64,000 bases of DNA from Termitomyces sp. T153 (taxonomy: Eukaryota; Basidiomycota; Agaricomycetes; Agaricales; Lyophyllaceae), in contig JACKQL020000053.1 of the NCBI GenBank assembly GCA_018296165.2, forward strand, positions 1 through 64,000, in the 5' to 3' direction. Of the stretch, positions 55,950 through 64,000 are shown one piece after another. The notes under the pieces are model-generated. The model had not been told where the DNA came from. It worked only from the letters and a program-made list of their open reading frames with translations, and made no database searches. The translations under genes and the position numbers were made by a program. The first letter of the stretch is position 1; every line of letters begins with the position of its first letter.

Positions 55950-57766
55950 ATGTCGTCCGCCCAATCGCTGACCCAGAAATGGTTGCGCCACAACGCCCAG
56001 CCCTACCCCAATCCAGACCGTGTCTACGCTGACATCGATCTCCTTCTCCAGCGTTACTCCACTCTGCGTCCAAAGTCCGATGTATACAGTCCGGTTCTTT
56101 TCCCAGCTCCCATGTACCTTCTCTGACCTGCAGGCAGCATTTGACGATGGCCGCACTCAGTTGCTTCTTTGCGTCCATGGACTCCTTCCAATTTCCTTTC
56201 GTGGCGCATCATACAACATTCCTGTCGCCATTTGGCTCGCGCGAGAATACCCAAAACAACCGCCTATCGCTTATGTCGTCCCGACCAATGATATGCTTGT
56301 CAAACCAGGAAAGCATCTCGATGTTAGCGGGAGGTGTAACATTGAGTACATCCAACATTGGGAACGCAAGAGTGAGGTGCGTCTACTGCCCTTATTGCAT
56401 CTGTACCATTCAACGTCAGGCCACAGGGCTGCAACCTGTCTGCTTTAGTTGAGGCCATGCAAGTTCAATTCTCAGAAGAGCCACCTGTCTACGCCAAACC
56501 TCCACAAACTGTGGGTTCAGGGGTTCCATCGCGAACACTCGGTGTTGGAGACCTCCGTGATAGACCTCTGCCATTATCACAATTGGTGCGCTCTTCGACG
56601 CGACCGATCTCCCCCGATCCTCCCGCACTCCCTCCAAGACCTGTGACAGCGACAATTCATTCACCATCCGGATCTCAATCTCGAATAGCTTCCCCCCCAC
56701 GCGTATGTATCCATAGATCCCACTGTTATATCACATGCTCAAACGCACTATACCAATCTCAGGAAACTCCTGGCACTTCACCTCCGCTTTCGGGTCCCTT
56801 ACCACCACAATATCGAGGCTACTATACAGGACCTACAACGCCTCCGAGATATGCCAGGCCCATCGGCTTAAATGCTCCTGTACCTTACGTTCCATACCAT
56901 GACACTCAATCTAACGGCATCACGAGCCTCGCTACTGGCCCATCTCCCACGCTCCCACTCCCTCCTTCGTCAGCAGCTTCAGCGCCCTCAAATCACGTCG
57001 TAGCCCCTCAGCCACCCTCTCCGGAATATTCAATTGTCCAACCGGTACGGGCGCCCACCGTTAACCTCCTTGATGAAGATTCTCCGGATGCAATCCTCAA
57101 CGCCCCATCGGCCTTCGCACCGCCCCCGCCGCGTCCACCGAATCCGGAACTACTCCGTCTACACGATCAAGTCCATCAAAAATTGACATCAGAACTAAGT
57201 TCCTTGTCCCAGGCGTTGGCTCTCGATGCCGAACGCCTGCGCGCGCACCAGACGGATCTCCTTGCTGGTGAACCTGCTATCCATGATGAAATGGCACGCC
57301 TAGAGGCTGTGCGGGACGTATGTCGGAACGTGGCTCTTAGGCTCAAGAGTAGCGTTCAACAGGCTGAGGCCAATATAACCGAACTTCGCCGTAAGGGTGA
57401 CCCCGAAGTAGATGAATTGATATGTTCCACCACAATTGTCCATAATCAGTAAGTGCATACTTGTGTCGTTCGTTCTCACGCTTCATTCTCACGCCACTCC
57501 CAATAGACTGATAACCCTGATTGCAGAAGACAATGCCATTGAAGATACCATCTATCATCTACATCGGGCGCTCAACTCCGGACGCATAGATCTCGAGAGA
57601 TTTTTGAGAGTACGTGTCATTCTTTCGATGTTTGTTGCTTATATCTGACAAGATACGACAGAGTACGCGTCTTTTGGCTGAGGAACAATTTATGAAGCGA
57701 GCTCTAATAGAAAGAATTCAGGAGGGAATACCAATGGGCATGTCCATGAGTTCCGATTGGTCTTGA
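55950..57766 (+). CDS. VPS23: ESCRT-I subunit Vps23/TSG101
   Basis: Six exons (55950-56088, 56138-56376, 56427-56702, 56763-57448, 57507-57609, 57662-57766) give 515 residues. The N-terminal UEV domain runs to about residue 145: L-L-L-C-V-H-G near residue 55, I-P-V-A-I-W-L, Y-P-K-Q-P-P-I-A-Y-V-V-P-T and Y-I-Q-H-W. The catalytic Cys of ubiquitin-conjugating enzymes is absent, as in all UEVs. A long Pro/Ser-rich linker follows (residues about 150-365), then a coiled coil with L-S-S-L-S-Q-A-L-A-L-D-A and the C-terminal steadiness box (T-I-Y-H-L, R-F-L-R, L-I-E-R-I). It binds ubiquitinated cargo at endosomes and sorts it into multivesicular bodies. Confidence 0.92.
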
Positions 57767-58191
57767 GTAATGTGTATCATAATGTAGATCTCTACCAATC
57801 AGGCTGTCCCATCTAGCTCCTCCTTAATCCTCGAAGCCATAATATCCCTGTCCGTTTTGATCTCATGTGTCCCGTCCCGAACACCGGAATAGTTTTGTGA
57901 GCTACAACATATGTAGCACATGGTTAAAATTTTTTTGACAATCTACAAACTGTCAACGGCTACATGAATCACCGTCGTGAAGAGGTTAGCTCCGTTGAAG
58001 GTAGACCGAATACATCGATCAGAATACAAACTCGTACGGCAGCATCAAGAATGAGTAACTTTCCCCTCAGGAGTCAAGTTCAGGCCAACAGGGGGGAAGG
58101 CAAGGGAAATATCAGAACATGATACTTTATATATGTAGTCACGACAATGTTAATTGAATATTCATGCATTACTACTCTAATCAAATTCTAC
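57767..58191. other. Convergent spacer VPS23/HEH1 with possible small minus-strand exons
   Basis: Mostly 3' flanks. On the minus strand one can read an exon from about 58020 down to 57947, a 45 bp GTAG...TTGTAG intron (57902-57946), and an exon 57901-57799 ending in a stop. The joined peptide has V-I-H-V-A-V-D-S-F, N-Y-S-G-V-R-D-G and D-R-D-I-M-A-S-R-I-K-E-E-L. No start codon or upstream exon was found. It may be the relic of a gene or chance. Confidence 0.3.
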
Positions 58192-60930
58192 CTACCTCGA
58201 CGGGTTTGTCTTACGGCGAGCACTTCCGATCCACCGCCATACCCGCATTTCGTCGCCGCCTTGTATTTCTTGTAGATTTGCTCTGACGTTCGCGTTTCCT
58301 TCCACAACACGTTCCACCTGGTCCCACAGACGACTTCGAGATGTGACTGAATGTTCGTCCTGAAGAATCAGATCCCGAAGCTGAAGTGAAGATAAATAGG
58401 GCTGAGGAGTGGTGACGGGATCCGTGTGATGGGCAAATTCTTGGTTACGCAAGGTATCAAGCGCTATCTGTACCAAATCTGCCACACGTTGATTCTCGAC
58501 ACGTTTTTGAGCATTGCGAGCGCGCCAATAAACAAAGCTAAGAACAACAAACATGAATCCTGGAGTAGTTGTGGAGATCAGTCGACGACAACAGTATAAG
58601 ACACGGAGCACAAACCAATGATAATGGGCCGCCATTCAACCCAAAATTTTCTGAACTTGACAGTAATGACGCAATCCCAGGTGAGAGAAGGTGTCTTGTG
58701 GGCCACGTAACGAAGATTCCTGCAACCAATAAATAATTACTCGTAAGTATAACAAAAGAACCCACGTGTGATCCTTTCCTATCATGACCCCGCCCCACTG
58801 AGTCAGCTGCTGAATGGCTTCATCAAACATATCATCGAAACTGAGCAAAAGGTGGGGCTGATAACGAAGTTGAGAATTAATAGAGAAATATTGATTTCAT
58901 CCTCACGTGTGTTTTTTTCTGCATTATCTCCCGGAGATTTTCTAGTTCCATGCCCCATTTCTTGACGTCCCCACCATCAGAATCGTCGATGGGCTCCTTC
59001 AACGTTTCGCCGCCAGCACACAAACGGCGCCCTCTTTCCTGCCCGAGGAAAGATTCGATAGCCTTACCAAGAGAACCAATTTTTTTCTTTCGTTCAGGAT
59101 CCTCAATACACCTTGGAGGAAATGCAACACTGCCTAGCCCCGGTAAACCATCCAATACGGATAAAACCTTCCAAAACAAGTCCACTGGAGGGGAGGAAAT
59201 AGATATTGTTGTATTGCGCGGGGAGGGCGAAGCTGGGACGAAGAACAACAGAGGGTGCGATCGCAAAGCGTAACCATGATTACATAAAACACTGGTTGGA
59301 GTGCAATTGGCATGATGCGGGCATGGAGTACAACTGTCCGGAGGTCTCCAAGGAACCAAAGATGGGATAGGGCAAGACGTTGTATTGAGTTCCACGACTG
59401 TATTGTTGTCGGGGTACGAAAAAATGTCGGCTTCTCTGTTACACACTTCCGCAGCAGCACGTTCAGCTCGCCGTTGCTCCAAATTACTGTTAGTAGAGCT
59501 TCCAGCATCGCAGTAGCCAATGGACGCAGAATCCATCTTATGAGATATTACTGCAGAAAACGCGATTACCGTCAAAAGGCACATAGATCCGTAGAAAACA
59601 ATCCTTCCATAGGCTATGCCTTGACGTTTGTCTAGATGTTTCCCACCTTCAGTGACGGACTCAAATTCGGCATTTATGCAATCTTCGACGGCTCCCAGAT
59701 CTGTGAAAGAAGAGCCTTCAACTTCATCTTGTTCTTCCAAAACAGCAAGTGTATTTTCGTTAGTCGGCTCGACCTGGTTAGCAACGGAGAAGTTATCGCT
59801 CATGACATCAAATCCATCTCTGTCATCTTCACGTTTTGTGTCAAAAACAGGAACGCGACGTTGAAATGGAGTGAAGTTTGCGGACTGAGACTGCTTTGAA
59901 TGTAGCTGGGCCATCGGAGAATTGGATAGATTTGGCTCGAACTTGAATTGGGGAGGCGGTAACGGAGACATCCTCTCGGGGTCGGAAAAATCGGGTACTC
60001 CAGATGGAGATGAAAATGGCATTTGTGGAGGCGCAGAAGATGATTTACGAGATTTTTGCGAGCCGGGGACGCTTTTTCGTGTTGTCTTTGGCCGAATTGG
60101 CGACGGTCGAACGGGTGACGAAGATTCCGCGCCAGATTGAAAGATATTATTGTCTTCCCAGCCACTATCTTCCGCAGCCTAACACAAGAATTACACGCTA
60201 AACAAACAGGCGTATGGAAATATACACACCGAATTTGAGACACATCGACTGTGCGCTCCCGCACTTTCGACCTGAATCAATAATAATATCAGGAATAGAA
60301 TACTTGATGGTAGTAGCCCCTTGCCTTTTTTCTGTTCCTCGCAACTTTCTTTATTGGTAGATCTTCAGCTTCACTCTCTTCCACAAGGGTTGGCTGAGTA
60401 AACTGAATAGACATGTTCTTGCGCGAAGGTCCACCAAGTGTGGGTTGGGCGGATGATCGGCGACGTTTGGGCTATGAATTGTTAAGCATTGGTCAATATT
60501 AAAAATATATTAGCCTTACTTGATAAGGGAGATGGACCTCCACCTCGTCTTCAGCGGGAGCATGCGACAGCCGTCGAGAAGTTCTTCGCTTCACAGATTC
60601 CTAATTTAGAGTCAGATAACAAGGATCATAAGACAAAGTTGATGACTATGCCTTGCGCAGGGGCTGGCCGGTAGTCCCATCCAATATACCATCGTCACTA
60701 GCGATACTGTTCTCTTTCTTGACGCGTTCTTTCTTCAGCTGAACAGACTTAGCCTTGATTTCTTCGTTGAATATCATAGCAAGCTTGGATTTGGAATATG
60801 GAGTAGGATATTTGACATTGTGGTATCCAAGAACACCAAGAAGTTGGGATACGGTGAGTGAAGCCGGGTCGAAGGTTGGCTCGAGATACTCGCCAAGAGC
60901 GATAACCTGCGCAGACGTTAGACGTGACAT
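58192..60930 (-). CDS. HEH1: Inner nuclear membrane protein Heh1/Src1/Man1
   Basis: ATG at 60930, TAG at 58192-58194, with seven or more exons. The first 45 residues form a HeH/LEM-like helix-extension-helix domain (L-G-V-L-G-Y-H-N-V-K-Y-P, P-Y-S-K-S-K-L). Basic, Ser-rich nuclear sequence with K-K-x-R clusters follows. A first membrane helix is seen near 59600-59540 (I-V-F-Y-G-S-M-C-L-L-T-V-I-A-F). The lumenal part has paired Cys (S-C-T-P-C-P-H-H-A-N-C) and G-Y-A-L-R-S-H-P, typical of the Man1-Src1 C-terminal domain. A second hydrophobic helix (F-M-F-V-V-L-S-F-V-Y-W) lies near 58560-58520, followed by the nucleoplasmic C-terminal domain. It tethers chromatin to the nuclear envelope and helps nuclear pore surveillance. 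Only some exon borders were resolved. Confidence 0.85.
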
Positions 60931-62070
60931 TCCAGCTGAGACACGCGCAGCTCAAAGTCTCATAAGGGGCACGAGTTCGTTTCACGAGTTCAACGTTTTC
61001 AAACCGCGAGACGAACACGTGAAATGACAAACAGATAACAACAACTTGACAAGAACTTATATTATCTCCTTGACATGTACATATTGCCTTGAGAACGATA
61101 TTTTACGACTCCCAAGTCCACAACTCGAACAGTTGAACTCTCAGTGAAAGAGTAATCAAAAAGCATACCCATGTTATATGTAGAATTCATATCACACCAT
61201 CCTACCGCACCACATCGTGGCTCGTACGATCTTGTCGCCTAAAACATAGAACATCCGTCGATTGAAGTCCCGATGTGTTTTTTTACAAAGTTGAGATTGG
61301 AAATGCGGAAAGTCGGTGATGCCTGTAGAGCTGCTCAATTTTTGTGGAGTACAGTTCGGAAGTGGTACAGTTTGAACGTGATTTCAAGTAAGTCCGCTGT
61401 TGGCCGAGTGAGCCTTGCACCGTCGCCGTCCAGTTTAGGATACAGCACAATAGCCCATCGTTGATTAGATGCTCAGTGATGACTTGGTTTTCTTATCATA
61501 CTTAATGAATCCCGAGCTTCTCACAAAATCTGCCTTTGATGCAGTCACTTTGTATCTCCGACTTGAACGACCCCGTGTGATGAAGGCTACGATCGTTATC
61601 TCTAAAATATTGGTACCTACATGCATTTGTTCAGCTACTTGGAGTGGATGCAGGGCATTGGTAATGAGGACCTGCACCGCCAGCCCGGCGGAGTGGCTGA
61701 GGATGGTTTCCGGCGGCATACTTGGCCAACAGCGGACTCTGAAGTATGTTGAATTTGTCCTACTTTCAAACTGTACCAAACTGTAAACCACAAGAATTGA
61801 GCAACCCTTGTGGTACATCGAAAGTGTTGACTTCGTCATCAGAGACTTATGCCCTGAGTCACCTCAAGGAATTCTCCATCCTCGACGTCGTATACTGAGC
61901 AACTTATGCATGACTTCATCATGATGTATGTATGTGGTCTGAGAATTGCAAAAAGACTTCTCTGACTACTTTCGGAAAGTGAAGCCATCATGACCAGATC
62001 ATGATACCTCCTTAACGAAATCTATCTAACAAGTACGTCAATAATAGTGACTGCCTTGATGAAAAGCTAA
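60931..62070. other. 1.1 kb spacer without a recognisable gene
   Basis: Frames of 105-124 codons overlap on opposite strands at 61465-61839 but show no known motif and are probably accidental. Two similar segments in opposite orientation occur (about 61350-61400 and 61725-61790, sharing TACAGTTTG and GTCCGCTGTTGGCC), forming an imperfect inverted repeat. No tRNA was found. Confidence 0.35.
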
Positions 62071-63865
62071 CTAATATCTGGGACGGATGAATCCCGATGT
62101 GCCAAACCATTTTCCTTTGACCTACAAGCACCATGAGATGGATGAAAGATATGACCTACTAACTTCGATATTCCTTACCATCAGATTCCAGTAAACCATC
62201 GGGAATAAGTCCTGGATGGAAATTAAATTAGTTGTCAAGTGAGGCTCGGATACACAGCGAAATCCTACCCTTTTCAGGTGATAGAATAGCCTTTCAAAAC
62301 GAAGACATGAACAAAAAGTAATTTGAATTGTCCTGTTGTACTGACCTGTGACTCTTTGCTTGATCAAAGAAACTGGAAAAGGTCTCCTTTGGCTCCAAAC
62401 CATATTTGAATTCAGCCAACATCAGCTCGCCGTAACCTGTCAGTAGCTGAAGCAGATCAGTGATGATCATCCGAAGTTCTGGAATGGCAATTCACAAAGA
62501 CGTACGGGGCAGCTGGTATAACCATCATAAACCGCGTCACTCACTTTACCCGTCTCCATGACGGAGTAAAGGTTCTCAGTAAGGACAGGCGCTTGGGCAG
62601 TGATGGCTGCCGCCGTCTTAGATGTAGGGAGTGACGAGCAATCACCCAATGCAAAGATGTTGCCGTATTCAGGATTATTGTGTCTCAAAGTAGACTTATC
62701 AACATCCACCCAACCAGCACTGTCAGCAATGGGAGATCCCTTGATCAAATCGAGAGGGCCCATTGGAGGTGTCACATGTAGCAGAGTATAATCAATGTCC
62801 ACCAAGGATTCATCGGTCGTCTTAAATGTAGCTCGGTGATTAGCAGAATCAACCGCCACAAGGTTATGTTGGAAGTGAGCCCCGACACCTCGTTCAAGCC
62901 GTAGAGATTCAAGTGCATCCGAGTACTTTTTAACGCTAAACATGGTCGGCATGCCCGTATAGAAATTAACTTGAATATTTTCATCCCGTCCCGTCCGGCG
63001 GAAGCGGTCCCAGGCCATCCACATGATTTTTTGGGGAGCTAAAGGATGACTTGAATGAGAAAAAGACCATAAAATCAAGATAAATGATTACCTCCTGCGC
63101 ACTTGATAATCCCAGCAGGTTGCGTGAAAATTGCTTTGCCATAGCGAAGGCCTTCAATGTCATCCCAGACTTTGTCACAAGTATCGTACGAATAGATGGA
63201 TGAGACACCCGAGTGAGGATCAATGAGGGCATTGGAAAGGCCTTTGATCCCTTGCCAATTGATCTGCAGGCCGGTGGCGACGACGAGAGCATCGTAATAC
63301 AGCTCCCTCCCTGTAGCTGTTGTTACAGAAGAAGTTTTTGGGGAAAAAGACTTCACGTTCTCTGGAATATATGCAATGTGCTTTGGAACCAGTGGCGCAA
63401 GTAGAGCGCGATAGTTGCTTTTCGGCTGCAACCCAGAGCCGACGAGGGTCCTGAAAAAGGGTTTTCAAAATATGAGAAAAGGGAATAATTAGAAGTAATT
63501 ACCATCCAGGCTTTATTGAAAAGTGGTCTATGAGATTTTGTGCTCTTAGAGGATTCAAGGGACATACTTGGTAGTAATGGTAGTCCGCTCCGTCGGCAAT
63601 TGCAACGTCACCTACCCCTAGGGGTTTTCCAGCGGCTGCAAAGCGATCATAGATCTGTCGAGCAACCGACAAACCACCACTTCCTGTGATCGATATCAGT
63701 GTACTTGATTCAAATCACAGCAAGTTTACAAGAGACGAAAGTACCTCCACCTACGACTAGTACTTTAAACTTGTCCTTTTCGACAGCTGTCGCGAGCGTG
63801 CGGAAGTACGGTCGGCGTAGACACGACCCGAAGGTCGACAGTCCGCTTCGAGCAACAGTCAACAT
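62071..63865 (-). CDS. HMT2: Mitochondrial sulfide:quinone oxidoreductase
   Basis: Nine exons (63865-63745, 63683-63568, 63510-63503, 63450-63092, 63038-62506, 62446-62346, 62290-62269, 62211-62179, 62121-62071) give 447 residues. An Arg/Ser-rich presequence precedes the FAD motif V-L-V-V-G-G-G-S-G-G. Y-Y-Q-P-G-W-T-L-V-G is the SQR signature; part of it comes from an 8-nt exon. Both redox cysteines are present, in G-I-I-K-C-A-G-A-P-Q-K and Y-T-S-C-P-L-L-T-G-Y. A second dinucleotide region and F-A-L-G-D-C-S lie between. The end (W-N-L-M-V-K-G-K-W-F-G) is the membrane-contacting C-terminus. The enzyme oxidises sulfide and passes electrons to ubiquinone on the inner mitochondrial membrane, and in fission yeast (Hmt2) supports cadmium tolerance. 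Confidence 0.93.
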
Positions 63866-64000
63866 GACGAAGGGGGCAAGTTTTCAAAATTTCAGGTGTT
63901 GACAAATTTATCTGTGTTACGGCTGTTACTTGTTAGAATGTATATCTCCGATTACCGACGGACCACGACCATCGGGAATTCAAGTTCCTGGCGACTGTTC
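63866..64000. promoter_or_regulatory. 5' flank of the SQR gene
   Basis: The last 135 bp hold the upstream region of the minus-strand SQR gene, cut by the window edge. No further feature is seen. Confidence 0.35.

Noticed and set aside
61665..61740. tRNA-like segment with CGGAGTGGCTGAGGA
   Set aside because: Resembles a D-arm of serine tRNA but no T-loop (GTTCGA) or acceptor pairing follows at the right distance.
61465..61839. 124-codon minus-strand and 105-codon plus-strand ORFs
   Set aside because: They lie on top of each other in opposite directions, with no motif or codon bias supporting either.

Overview
This window is nuclear DNA of a basidiomycete, most likely an Agaricomycete mushroom. 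Nearly every gene is split by very short introns of about 43-85 bp. Intron 5' ends follow GTNNGT, with a few GC-AG introns. Intergenic gaps are short and divergent gene pairs share small promoters. The protein families include several conserved genes of no known function that I remember from mushroom genomes. The species cannot be fixed from the sequence alone. Gene models below were built by reading splice sites and protein-family fit by eye.

The first 9 kb is a graveyard of LTR retrotransposons. It holds the end of a Ty3/gypsy integrase (471-1091), a decayed reverse-strand gene lying between that integrase and the presumed 3' LTR (1399-3429, LTR from 3605), a solo LTR with a perfect CTAGG target duplication (4636-5573), an inverted LTR piece, a 1.15 kb LTR (5902-8196) with a second LTR of the same family nested inside it and flanked by TCATC (6485-7626), and a 249 bp LTR-like unit of another family (8267-8515). 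From 9.5 to 11.6 kb lies a dead SWIM-zinc-finger/ATP-dependent DNA ligase gene whose catalytic lysine motif is missing.

From 11.7 kb on the window is gene-dense and housekeeping in character. In order: DENR/Tma22 (-), SET-domain methyltransferase (-), NADP-dependent SDR of the YMR226C/Tma29 type (+), a large disordered protein (-), a CCCH zinc-finger protein (-), a YMR210W-type alpha/beta hydrolase (+), Gir2/RWDD1 (-), mitochondrial ribosomal bS21m (+), two conserved basidiomycete proteins of unknown function (+), a K/T-type cyclin (-), a 3 kb stretch without a recognisable gene, eIF2B-alpha (-), an intronless orphan ORF (+), methionine aminopeptidase 1 (+), the glycerol-3-phosphate acyltransferase Sct1/Gpt2 (-), an XMAP215-type TOG protein (-), an Apc5-like APC/C subunit (-), Noc3 (+), a TEA/ATTS transcription factor (-), Vps23/TSG101 (+), the inner nuclear membrane protein Heh1/Src1/Man1 (-), and sulfide:quinone oxidoreductase (-).

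There is no biosynthetic or defence cluster. A loose theme is protein synthesis and its control: DENR/Tma22, a Tma29 homologue, Gir2, eIF2B-alpha, MetAP1, Noc3 and bS21m. Mitosis and the nucleus are also represented (XMAP215, Apc5, Heh1). I did not find a convincing new system. The most unusual items are the gypsy-type remnant with an antisense gene, the catalytically deleted ligase gene, the GC-AG introns and the 8-nt microexon of the SQR gene.
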